Below are positions 16,659 through 26,195 of a DNA stretch of 38,747 nt, in pieces. Position numbers and translations under genes: made by a program. The stretch covers positions 1 to 38,747 of the forward strand of contig URBQ01000028.1 in NCBI GenBank assembly GCA_900546115.1, given 5' to 3'. The notes under the pieces are model-generated. The model had not been told where the DNA came from, searched no databases, and saw nothing but the letters and a program-made list of their open reading frames with translations. This DNA is from an uncultured Collinsella sp. Lineage in GTDB: Bacteria; Actinomycetota; Coriobacteriia; Coriobacteriales; Coriobacteriaceae. Position 1 is the first letter of the stretch; every line of letters starts with the position of its first letter.

Positions 16659-16731
16659 GAAATGTCGGCACTCGCCGGAAGGGGGGACCGGCGTACGACA
16701 TGCTGGAGCAAGTTGGATCTTCTGCGGCATA

Positions 16732-16969
16732 CCCCGTGGACAAAAAATGGCAAATATGAGTACTGTTGCTAGCTTAGTATCATATCGACCTTATAAGATA
16801 TTAGACACAACAGTAAATATGTTCATTAACGTTGGCACACAGAAGCATGCTACCGGGCATTTTGATCAATTTGAAGGCATATCTAGGCCGCAATGAGGTC
16901 GTTTGGGGCAGTTTTGGCTGTTACTAAAAAGGTGACAGTACTCATATTTGCCATTTTTTGTCCACGGGG
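16732..16969. repeat. Perfect 35-bp inverted repeat enclosing 168 nt
   Basis: Arms 16732-16766 and 16935-16969 are exact reverse complements, each beginning CCCCGTGGACAAAAAATGG. The interior is AT-richer than its surroundings. Each arm read inwards gives ATGGCAAATATGAGTACTGT, opening short frames of 49 (16747-16896, plus) and 23 codons (16954-16883, minus). Neither has a Shine-Dalgarno or a recognisable product. No transposase is present. A miniature mobile element or a regulatory structure is possible. The 569-nt gap 16524-17092 contains this, repeat B, the aroF promoter and an ABC terminator. Confidence 0.8.
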
Positions 16970-17025
16970 CCTTGAGGGAGGGCGTCAATCAGGTCCCAGG
17001 GGAGGCGGTTCGAGGGCCGCAGAAC

Positions 17026-17062
17026 AAAAAACGGGGGCGCAGGCTGTCCTGCGCCCCCGTTC
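17026..17062 (-). terminator. Rho-independent terminator of the ABC exporter operon
   Basis: On the minus strand a 13-bp stem, ACGGGGGCGCAGG with its complement, a 4-nt loop and six T. It lies about 31 nt after the last ABC gene. Confidence 0.9.
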
Positions 17063-17092
17063 TCGGGCGTTATTCGTTCCCTGCGGCAGAAT

Positions 17093-18949
17093 TTACGCCG
17101 CTTCGTCGAACTGCGAGTTGTACAGGTCGGCGTAGAAGCCGCCCTGGGCGAGCAACTCGTCGTGCGTACCCTTCTCGACGATGTCGCCGTCGCGAATTAC
17201 CAAGATCACGTCGGCGTTGCGGATCGTGGACAGGCGATGCGCGATGACAAAGCTCGTGCGGCCCTGCATCAGCGCATCCATGGCGCGCTGGATGAGCTCC
17301 TCGGTGCGGGTATCGACGTTGGAGGTCGCCTCGTCCAAAATCAGCGCCGGGCGGTCGGCCAAAATGGCGCGGGCGATGGTCACGAGCTGGCGCTGGCCCT
17401 GCGACAGGTTAGTGCCCTCCTCGTTGATCATAAAGTCGTAGCCGCCGGCGAGCGTATGGATAAAGTGGTCGCAGCGTGCGGCGCGCGCGGCGGCCTCGAC
17501 CTCGGCGTCAGTCGCATCGGGACGTCCGTAGCGGATGTTCTCGCGGATGGTGCCATTAAACAGCCAGGTATCCTGCAGCACCATGGCAAACTCGCCGCGC
17601 AGTGCCGCGCGGTCCCAGTCGCGCACGTCGACGCCCTCGACGCGCAGCGAACCGCCGTCCACGTCGTAGAAACGCTGCAGCAGCTTAATGAGCGTGGTCT
17701 TGCCGGCGCCGGTGGGGCCGACGATGGCAATGGTTTGGCCGGGCTGCGCCTCGCAGCTAAAGTCGTGGATGATGGTCTTGTCGGGCGTGTAGCCAAACTT
17801 GACATGGTCGAACTCCACGTGGCCGGGGCGCTTCTCGGGAATCTGCGCGTCGGCCTTCTGCTCCTCCTCGGGCGCGGCCAGGAACTCAAACACGCGCTCG
17901 GTGGCGGCGGCCATCGACTGCATCGTGTTGCTCACGTTGCCCAGCTGCTGCACCGGCTGCGTAAAGTTGCGAACGTACTGGATAAAGCTCTGGATGTCGC
18001 CGGGCGTGGCATTGCCGGTCAGCGCGAGCTGCGCGCCTACCACGACGACGCCCACGTAGCCCATGTTGCCCACCAGACTCATAAGCGGCATCATCAGGCC
18101 CGACAGGAACTGCGAGCGCCAGCCGCTAATAAAGAGGCGGTCGTTTTGACGGTCGAACTCCTCGATTGAGGCCTCGGCGCGGTCGAACACCTGAATAACG
18201 TTCTGGCCGGCAAAGTCCTCCTCGATAATGCCGTTGACGGTGCCCAGGATTTGCTGCTGCTCGCGGAAGTACGGCTGCGAGAAGTGAATCATCACGGTCA
18301 GGATAATCGCGGCGGCCGGCAGTGTGAGCACGGTGACGCCGGTGAGCGGCAGACTGATCGAAAGCATCATGACGAGCACGCCGATAATCTGCGTCACCGA
18401 CGTGATGAGCTGCGTCACGCTCTGGTTGAGCGACTGACCCAGCGTATCGACGTCGTTGGTGATGCGGCTGAGCACGTCGCCCTTGCTGTGGCCGTTGAAG
18501 TAACTCATCGGAACGACGGCGATCTTGGCGGCGATCTCCTTGCGCATGCGATAACAAATCTTTTGCGTGACGCCGGTCATGAGCCAGCCCTGGATCAGAC
18601 TGCAGGCAGAGCTCGCCAGGTACAGGCAGAGCAAAAAGCCGAGCGTCTTGGCGATCCAGGTAAAGTCGACATCGCCGGTACCGTTGACCTTGGCAACCAG
18701 GCCCTTGAACAGTTTGGTCGTAACCTGGCCGAGCACCTTGGGTCCCACAATGTTAAAGATGACCGAGCACACGGCAAAGGCGACGGCGGTAAACACGGCA
18801 ATCTTGTGCTGGCCGATATAGCCGAGCAGCTGCCTCATGGTGCCCTTAAAGTCCTTGGCCTTTTCGCCGCGGCCCATGCCACCCATGCGGCCCATGGGAC
18901 CACGTTGGCGGGTGGGCTTGGGAATCTGGGTCTTGGTCTCGTCTGCCAT
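17093..18949 (-). CDS. ABC exporter half-transporter, catalytic subunit
   Basis: 618 residues: a Gly/Met-rich N-terminal tail, a six-helix exporter membrane domain (about 50-340), then an ATPase with Walker A GPTGAGKTT (411-419), Q-loop MVLQDTWLF, signature LSQGQ (515-519), Walker B LILDE with catalytic Glu540, and IAHRLSTI. Its ATG overlaps the stop of the preceding ABC gene as TAATG, so the two are translationally coupled. The partner has a degenerate Walker B, which makes this the consensus-site half of a heterodimeric exporter like TM287/288 or LmrCD. Substrate unknown; drug or lipid efflux is usual with a MarR partner. Confidence 0.92.
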   Translation of the reverse strand: MADETKTQIPKPTRQRGPMGRMGGMGRGEKAKDFKGTMRQLLGYIGQHKIAVFTAVAFAVCSVIFNIVGPKVLGQVTTKLFKGLVAKVNGTGDVDFTWIAKTLGFLLCLYLASSACSLIQGWLMTGVTQKICYRMRKEIAAKIAVVPMSYFNGHSKGDVLSRITNDVDTLGQSLNQSVTQLITSVTQIIGVLVMMLSISLPLTGVTVLTLPAAAIILTVMIHFSQPYFREQQQILGTVNGIIEEDFAGQNVIQVFDRAEASIEEFDRQNDRLFISGWRSQFLSGLMMPLMSLVGNMGYVGVVVVGAQLALTGNATPGDIQSFIQYVRNFTQPVQQLGNVSNTMQSMAAATERVFEFLAAPEEEQKADAQIPEKRPGHVEFDHVKFGYTPDKTIIHDFSCEAQPGQTIAIVGPTGAGKTTLIKLLQRFYDVDGGSLRVEGVDVRDWDRAALRGEFAMVLQDTWLFNGTIRENIRYGRPDATDAEVEAAARAARCDHFIHTLAGGYDFMINEEGTNLSQGQRQLVTIARAILADRPALILDEATSNVDTRTEELIQRAMDALMQGRTSFVIAHRLSTIRNADVILVIRDGDIVEKGTHDELLAQGGFYADLYNSQFDEAA

Positions 18950-21315
18950 TAGTGCTCGCCTCCTTCCATAACGGCTGCAATTTCTTCTTGGGTGAGCCCC
19001 AGCTCCTCGGCGGAAAGTTGCGACTGTGCGATCTCCAGGTACGCCGGGCAGCTGTGCAGCAGCTCCTCGTGCGTACCGGTGCCCACCACGTGGCCGTCGT
19101 CGAGCACGATGATCTGGTCGGCATGCATGATGGTCGCGATGCGCTGGGCCACGACCACGAGCGCGGCGTCGGTGACGTTTTTGGCCAACTCCTCGCGCAG
19201 GCGCGCGTCGGTCTTGTAGTCGAGGGCGCTAAACGAGTCATCGAACACCACGACCTCGGGCTTTTTGGCCAATGCGCGGGCGATGGCCAAGCGCTGGCGC
19301 TGACCGCCCGAGACATTGGAGCCTCCCTGGCTGATGGGGGAGTCGTAGCCGTCCTCGCGCTCGGCGATAAAGTCCTCGGCCTGGGCGATGCGTGCCGCCC
19401 GGTGCATGTCATCATCGCTCACCATGTCGCCGGCAAACTTGAGGTTGCTCTCGACAGTGCCCGAGAACAGGCGACCCTGCTGCGGGATGTAACCGATGCG
19501 GCGGCGCAGCTCGGAAAGGGTCATGTCGCGCACGTCGATGCCGTCGAGCGAAATGCTGCCGCCCGTGACGTCGTATAAGCGCGGAATCAGCTGTACGAGC
19601 GTGGACTTGCCCGAGCCCGTGGAGCCAATGATGCCGAGCATCTGACCGGCATGCGTGGTGAAGTTCACGCCGCTGATGACATCGGCGCGGGCATCGGGGT
19701 ACTGGAAGCTCACGTCGCGGAAGGTGAGCTCACCGCGCGGCGCGCTGGCTGCGGGCAGTTTGGGCGAGGCAGGGTCGTTGATGCTCGTGGGGCAGGTGAT
19801 GACCTCTTCCACGCGCTCTGCTGCGACCTCGGCGCGGGGCAGGATAACCGAAACCATGGTGAGGATCATGAACGCCATGACGATCTGCATGGTGTAGGAG
19901 ATGAACGCCATCATGTTGCCGACCTGCATCACGCCGTCGGACACGCCCTGCGCGCCAAACCAGACGATAAGCACGGTGATGCAGTTCATGACGAGCATCA
20001 TGAGCGGCATCATAAAGCTCATGGCGCGGTTGGTGTAGAGCTGCGTGGTCATCAGGTCGAGGGACGCCTGGTCAAAGCGCTCGAGCTCATGCTCCTCGCG
20101 GTTAAACGAGCGGATGGGCATAAGGCCGTCGAGCAGCTCGCGGGCGGTAAGGTTCACGCGGTCCACAAAGCTCTGCATCTTTTTGAACTTGGGCATGGTG
20201 AGGCCCATAAGCACGCCGACGACGGCCGAGACCGCGATGATGGCCACGGCGATGGTCCACTCCAGGCCGGTGTGGTTGGCCAGGACGCGCATGACGGCGA
20301 CGATGCCCATGACGGGCGCCATGAGGCACATGCGGATAAACAAGGTTGCGGCCATCTGAATCTGCTGAATGTCGTTGGTGCAGCGAGTGATGAGCGAGGC
20401 CTGGCTAAACTTGCCCACCTCGGCCGGCGAGAAGTGCATGACCTTGTTGAAGGTCTCGCGGCGCAGGTCGCGTGCGATGGAACAGGCGGTGCGCGAGGCC
20501 ACGGCGCCGGTTAGGATGGTGGCGACCAGTGAGATCAGGCACAGACCAAACATCGTGGTCGCCATGCGGCCCAGGTAGGCGTTCTGCACGTCGGCGGGGT
20601 CGATGCCCTGCGCCTTGTACTCATCCTGCACATAGCTCACGGCGCGCTGAGTGACGATGGAGCCCGACATGGAGCCCATTTTATCCGCCATTTGGTTGGC
20701 GCCCTCGACGAGCTTGCTTTGGTCTACCAGACCGCCCTCGATGCCCAGACGCAGACTCTTCATGGTGATCTTGCCGCCGTCGGCATCAATCTGCTTTTGC
20801 ATGTTTTGCGCCGCTGTGGCCTTCTGCTGCATCTCGGCGAGCTGCTCGGGCGTCATCGCCGCCATTTGCTCGGGCGTGGGCATGGCCTGAGCGGCGTCGC
20901 TGTCTTTCTCGCTGGACGTGCCGGTCATGTCGCCCATGGAGTCGGCGTCGATGCCTTGGTTGAGCGAAAGGACGACGGTCTCGGGCAGGCTCATAATGTC
21001 GGCGAGCTTGCTGCCGTCGGCGCGCTCGTCCTCGGTGCCCTTGTACGTGCGAATCCCGTTTTTGTCTGCCTTGCCAAACGCACCCTCTACCGTCTTGGCG
21101 TCTTTGGCGCTCATAAAGAGTTCGAGGTCGTCGAGCGATTCGGAGCGGATGGTGTCGGGCACGGGCGAGGCGATGCCGCCTTGCTGTACGCCCACGTCGA
21201 CGATGTCGCTCATGTAGGTAGGCAGTGCCAGATCGGCGTTGCAGCTGATTACGATAAGTACGATAGCTGTGAACAGTGCCAGGACATGCTTTTTAAAGAG
21301 CTTGAGAATCCTCAC
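18949..21315 (-). CDS. ABC exporter half-transporter, degenerate-site subunit with large extracytoplasmic insertion
   Basis: 788 residues. The first membrane helix is at about 10-27, then about 200 residues (45-245) that are polar, methionine- and glutamine-rich and likely extracytoplasmic, before the second helix near 252-272. The normal exporter core follows, then the ATPase: Walker A GSTGSGKST (564-572), signature VSGGQRQR, and Walker B VVVFDD, where Asp693 replaces the catalytic Glu. That substitution marks the degenerate subunit of heterodimeric exporters. The start overlaps the upstream MarR gene by 4 nt (ATGA), giving a tight marR-ABC-ABC operon. The insertion resembles that in many Firmicutes/Coriobacteriia half-transporters, but its role is unknown. 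Confidence 0.92.
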   Translation of the reverse strand: MRILKLFKKHVLALFTAIVLIVISCNADLALPTYMSDIVDVGVQQGGIASPVPDTIRSESLDDLELFMSAKDAKTVEGAFGKADKNGIRTYKGTEDERADGSKLADIMSLPETVVLSLNQGIDADSMGDMTGTSSEKDSDAAQAMPTPEQMAAMTPEQLAEMQQKATAAQNMQKQIDADGGKITMKSLRLGIEGGLVDQSKLVEGANQMADKMGSMSGSIVTQRAVSYVQDEYKAQGIDPADVQNAYLGRMATTMFGLCLISLVATILTGAVASRTACSIARDLRRETFNKVMHFSPAEVGKFSQASLITRCTNDIQQIQMAATLFIRMCLMAPVMGIVAVMRVLANHTGLEWTIAVAIIAVSAVVGVLMGLTMPKFKKMQSFVDRVNLTARELLDGLMPIRSFNREEHELERFDQASLDLMTTQLYTNRAMSFMMPLMMLVMNCITVLIVWFGAQGVSDGVMQVGNMMAFISYTMQIVMAFMILTMVSVILPRAEVAAERVEEVITCPTSINDPASPKLPAASAPRGELTFRDVSFQYPDARADVISGVNFTTHAGQMLGIIGSTGSGKSTLVQLIPRLYDVTGGSISLDGIDVRDMTLSELRRRIGYIPQQGRLFSGTVESNLKFAGDMVSDDDMHRAARIAQAEDFIAEREDGYDSPISQGGSNVSGGQRQRLAIARALAKKPEVVVFDDSFSALDYKTDARLREELAKNVTDAALVVVAQRIATIMHADQIIVLDDGHVVGTGTHEELLHSCPAYLEIAQSQLSAEELGLTQEEIAAVMEGGEH

Positions 21316-21761
21316 TCGGCATCTCTCCTTTCTTGATTGCGGTCGATAATTTCGTTGAAACGCCTTAGAAGGCGCACCATCTCTTGGGTATCTGTTTCGC
21401 CGAGCTGCTCGAGGAAGGCCGCGGTGCGCTCCTCGAATTCCCGACGTTTGATTTCGAGATTCTGGAATCCCTTATCGGTCATCGTGACGTGTACACGACG
21501 ACGGTCGGTCTTTGAGTGCTCGCGCTCGACCCAGCCCTTGGCTTCGAGAGTGCGTAAGATATTGGCGATGCGGGCACTCGAGACCCAGGCGCGATTTGCG
21601 AGTTCGCTCGGCGTGAGCGAGCCGCCAGCGAGCATGAGAGCGCGCATGACAGCCATCTCGCCGCCGAGAGCTTTGTCCGCAAAGCGCGAAATGCGCTGAT
21701 GCATGCTGCCAAACTCAGTTAAGAGTTGACGCCCAAGCTCATGGAAATCGGTATCTTCCAC
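21312..21761 (-). CDS. MarR-family transcriptional regulator
   Basis: 149 residues with a MarR winged helix: SLTPSELANRAWVSSARIANILRTLEAKGWVEREH, read as helices around residues 48-80, then the wing with the conserved D-x-R-R-x-x-V-x-x-T (TDRRRVHVTMTDKG). First gene of the exporter operon and probably its repressor, released by a substrate of the pump (inferred from the family). The start is a GTG with AGGGG 7 nt upstream; it lies inside the left arm of a 15-bp inverted repeat that may be the operator. Confidence 0.9.
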   Translation of the reverse strand: MEDTDFHELGRQLLTEFGSMHQRISRFADKALGGEMAVMRALMLAGGSLTPSELANRAWVSSARIANILRTLEAKGWVEREHSKTDRRRVHVTMTDKGFQNLEIKRREFEERTAAFLEQLGETDTQEMVRLLRRFNEIIDRNQERRDAE

Positions 21762-21801
21762 CGAAAACCCCTAACACTAGAAACTATTTTCGGTGGAAGA
21801 T
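21753..21801. promoter_or_regulatory. Inverted repeat over the marR start, candidate MarR operator
   Basis: ATCTTCCACCGAAAA (21753-21767) and its exact complement (21787-21801), 19 nt apart. MarR dimers bind such palindromes near their own promoters. Because the left arm includes the GTG start, a translational hairpin is the alternative. Confidence 0.55.
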
Positions 21802-21835
21802 GATACCCCTGCACGCGCACCCTATACGGTAGATT

Positions 21836-21927
21836 TTTGGGACATGTCTAGAAAACTACCTTTAGGTGACCTCCGTGCACCGTTGGTACCAGCAAAGTTA
21901 GGGGTAGATCTCTAGGCATGTCCCAAA
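21836..21927. repeat. Long hairpin between marR and pflB
   Basis: TTTGGGACATGTCTAGA (21836-21852) pairs with 21911-21927 at 16 of 17 positions, with TACC/GGTA pairing further in. Confidence 0.5.
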
Positions 21928-22311
21928 GCCTACTCAGAGGCACTTTACCCTGCTAAAGCTGGCATAACAGCTAGAGTGAACGTCGTACAAAGGCAAGGAA
22001 AAATACCAAACAAATCGGTGAACGGTAGTTGTTCGCGCTCGCATTTCCTGCGGATTTGTAAAAAACACCCCAATGTTATAAAAAAAGAAACATATAACAG
22101 CCCTGATGAAGGGGGTGGCTATGTTATCCTTCTCAAACGGGTGAAATCTTGGGTTTGGGTTGCAGTTCCAAGGTGGACAAACGTTTTTCCCTGCACCAAC
22201 GTGTGGTGAAGAACGGAAGAAGCCGGTAGTGCAAGCCGAAAATTCAAGAATTCAATAAGCAGCGGTGTGAGAGAGCGCCGCATTACACGTAACTAGGAGC
22301 GTGGTTACACA
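21928..22311 (+). other. Long leader region of pflB, no supported gene
   Basis: 384 nt without a convincing ORF. TGTTATA and TATAACA (about 22074-22100) form a small inverted repeat around an A-run, and ACAAATC near 22012 can pair with GATTTGT near 22053. Such a region would suit redox or carbon control of pflB, but I recognise no FNR, Rex or CRP consensus and no clear -35/-10. Confidence 0.35.
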
Positions 22312-24363
<2,052 letters not shown>

Positions 24364-24364
24364 C

Positions 24365-24425
24365 TATTGTTAGTGCTATACTAACAATAACGATTACTGA
24401 TTAGCGCGCCGGTTTCGGCCGGCGC
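24365..24425 (+). promoter_or_regulatory. Two intercistronic hairpins between the PFL pieces
   Basis: TATTGTTAGT (24365-24374) pairs perfectly with 24380-24389, starting 1 nt after the pflB stop. GCGCCGG (24406-24412) pairs with CCGGCGC (24419-24425). Neither is followed by a T-run. They could set the mRNA ratio of the two subunits by processing or partial termination (inferred). Confidence 0.5.
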
Positions 24426-24448
24426 CTATCGATCGAAGGAGACACATT

Positions 24449-24700
24449 ATGAAGGTTTCTGAAGTTTCCGAGACTCAGGCCGATAACCTGGTCCACATGC
24501 TCGACGCTTACGCCGAGAAGGGTGGCCACCACCTGAACATCAACGTCTTCAACCGTGAGACGCTGCTTGACGCTCAGGCTCACCCCGAGAAGTACCCGCA
24601 GCTGACCATCCGCGTTTCCGGCTATGCCGTGAACTTCCACACGCTCACCAAGGAGCAGCAGGACGAGGTCATTTCGCGTACCTTCCATGACAAGTTCTAA
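24449..24700 (+). CDS. Stand-alone glycyl-radical domain protein, the missing C-terminus of pyruvate formate-lyase (GrcA/YfiD-like)
   Basis: 83 residues with its own AGGAG ribosome site (24437-24441). The C-terminal half is the PFL glycyl-radical domain: HHLNINVFNRETLLDAQ, HPEKYPQLTIRVSGYAV with radical Gly58, then LTKEQQDEVISRTF. Residues 1-25 (ETQADNLVHMLDAYAEKGG) correspond to the linker normally joining this domain to the barrel. It resembles E. coli YfiD/GrcA, which repairs oxygen-damaged PFL. Here, however, the neighbouring PflB has no domain of its own, so this protein is probably an obligate subunit. Combined length (766) equals a normal PFL. PflA would abstract hydrogen from Gly58. 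Confidence 0.92.
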   Translation: MKVSEVSETQADNLVHMLDAYAEKGGHHLNINVFNRETLLDAQAHPEKYPQLTIRVSGYAVNFHTLTKEQQDEVISRTFHDKF

Positions 24701-24722
24701 AGGGGTTTAACTCCCGCAGGAT

Positions 24723-24852
24723 CGCCGGGCCGCTTTGGGTTACTTTCCAAAACGTCCTCGGACATGCAAAGGGCTCCGCTGCGCGCTTCGCGCGGCGGAG
24801 CCCTTTGCGTCCTGCGGAAATGTTTTGGAAAGTAACCCAAAGCGGCCCGGCG
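24723..24852 (+). repeat. Nested inverted-repeat 3'-UTR element, copy 2
   Basis: Perfect 31-bp outer arms (24723-24753 and 24822-24852) enclose a 13-bp inner stem CAAAGGGCTCCGC (24767-24779) paired with GCGGAGCCCTTTG. The joins are GTCCTCGGACATG and CGTCCTGCGGAAAT, as in copy 1 (7630). It begins 22 nt after the stop of the glycyl-radical gene, in sense orientation. The gap 24701-25001 contains only this, and the promoter/operator of the LacI gene. Confidence 0.85.
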
Positions 24853-24964
24853 GGGGTCCTGTGTAGTCACCCTTTAGGCGGAACTCTCCTAATTATTTGG
24901 ATGAGTCGTTTACTTACTTGTGCTGTTACCGTCTTCCCGCTGTTGTTGGGGTATGCTTTGTTCG

Positions 24965-24983
24965 TATGTAAACGTTTGACATG
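24965..24983. promoter_or_regulatory. Operator upstream of the sucrose-locus LacI gene
   Basis: TATGTAAACGTTTGACATG: pseudo-palindrome centred on CG, matching the sites at 26066, 26115 and 26131. It ends 18 nt before the regulator start codon, so autorepression is likely. Confidence 0.65.
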
Positions 24984-25001
24984 TTGATGGGGGAGGGTGC
25001 T

Positions 25002-26012
25002 ATGGCTCGCGAGGGCGCTCGTTCTAAGGATTCTGCTAAGCCTGGCATCAAGGAAGTTGCAGCGGTGGCGGGGGTTTCGCCTACTACGGTATCTCGCGTG
25101 CTTAATAATCGCGGCTATATTAGCCAAGAGACCCGCGATAAGGTCCATGCCGCGATGGAGCGCATCAACTATACGCCCAACGATATCGCCCGTGCCATGC
25201 TCAACGGTCGCCTGAATCTTATCGGTATGATCGTTCCCTTTGTGAGCAGCCCGTTCCATGCTCAGGTTGTGCAGGCGGTCGAGCGCACGTTAGCGGAAAA
25301 CGGCTTTAAGATGTTGCTGTGCAACAGCGCCAATCGACCCGATCTTGAGCGTTCCTATATTGACATGCTCCGCCGCAATATGGTCGACGGCGTCATCGTC
25401 AACTCCCTCAATATCGGTGCCGAGGCATATGCCGAGATGGGCTTGAGCCTGGTTGGCATCGACTGCGATCTTGGCGAGGGCTCTGTCCAGATTGCAAGTG
25501 ACAGCTATGGCATTGGCGAGCTCGCCACGCGCCGTCTGATTGATGACGGCTGCAGGCGTATCCTGTGCCTGCGCAGCAATAGCCGCATGCGCATGCCTGC
25601 CAATAAGCGTACCGATGCCTACCTCGATGTTGTTGAGCAGGCCGGTTTGTCCGCGCTTGTCCGTGAGGTTGAGTTCGTTAAGCCCGACGACGAAAAGGGC
25701 GCGGTCGTTGCGAAGATCCTCGATGAGAACCCCGATATTGACGGCATCTTTGCGGGAGACGATACGATGGCGGCCATCTGTCTCAACGTGATGAAGCAGC
25801 GCGGCTTGAGCGCTCCAGACGATATTAAGGTCGTGGGCGCGGATGGTGCCCGCCGAACTATGACGTTTATGCCTGACTTAACAACCGTACGTCAAGATAT
25901 CGATCGCATCGGAGAGCTCGCGGCGCAATCCATCATCGCTCTTATTAACGGCGATAATCCCGAATCGAATATCAAGCTCCCCGTTGAACTCATTGAGGGC
26001 AAAACCGCGTAG
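25002..26012 (+). CDS. LacI-family regulator of the sucrose/fructoside operon
   Basis: 336 residues. The helix-turn-helix KEVAAVAGVSPTTVSRVLNN (about 17-36) is followed by the YISQETRDKV and YTPNDIARAM hinge helices and a sugar-binding-protein-like sensor domain. The ATG at 25002 is chosen because GGGGGAGG precedes it; an in-frame ATG 21 nt earlier overlaps the operator. It lies upstream of GH32-PTS-GH32 genes in the same direction, and shares a four-times repeated operator with them. The effector is probably sucrose-6-phosphate or fructose (inferred from the context). Confidence 0.9.
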   Translation: MAREGARSKDSAKPGIKEVAAVAGVSPTTVSRVLNNRGYISQETRDKVHAAMERINYTPNDIARAMLNGRLNLIGMIVPFVSSPFHAQVVQAVERTLAENGFKMLLCNSANRPDLERSYIDMLRRNMVDGVIVNSLNIGAEAYAEMGLSLVGIDCDLGEGSVQIASDSYGIGELATRRLIDDGCRRILCLRSNSRMRMPANKRTDAYLDVVEQAGLSALVREVEFVKPDDEKGAVVAKILDENPDIDGIFAGDDTMAAICLNVMKQRGLSAPDDIKVVGADGARRTMTFMPDLTTVRQDIDRIGELAAQSIIALINGDNPESNIKLPVELIEGKTA

Positions 26013-26065
26013 TTCATCCCGTGCCAAAAGAATTCCTCAAACGCCTCTGATGACCGTTCGCCGGC

Positions 26066-26083
26066 ATATGTCAACCGTTTACC
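26066..26083. promoter_or_regulatory. Sucrose-locus operator, upstream half
   Basis: CATATGTCAACCGTTTACC region, read in reverse as GGTAAACGGTTGACAT: the same motif as the other three sites, in inverse orientation, 42-67 nt upstream of the promoter sites. Confidence 0.55.
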
Positions 26084-26114
26084 GACGACTGGAACTGCGA
26101 AAAGACGTATTAGT

Positions 26115-26153
26115 ATGAAAACGTTTGACATATGAAAACGATTGACATATCTT
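26115..26153 (+). promoter_or_regulatory. Tandem operators overlapping the promoter of the GH32-PTS operon
   Basis: Two adjoining sites, ATGAAAACGTTTGACATA (26115-26132) and TATGAAAACGATTGACATAT (26131-26150). The TTGACA at 26125-26130 and TATCTT at 26148-26153 are 17 nt apart and would form the promoter, so the second operator fills the spacer. Repressor binding would block polymerase directly. Confidence 0.65.
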
Positions 26154-26195
26154 GCCATTGTACCGAGTTAGTATGTCGTGGAAAGGAAGTCTCGG

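Noticed and set aside
16747..16896. 49-codon ORF inside the 35-bp inverted repeat
   Set aside because: No ribosome site, start codon inside the repeat arm, and no recognisable protein; treated as part of the repeat.
21976..22209. 77-codon ORF upstream of pflB
   Set aside because: Poor start context and unlikely composition; lies in a structured leader region.
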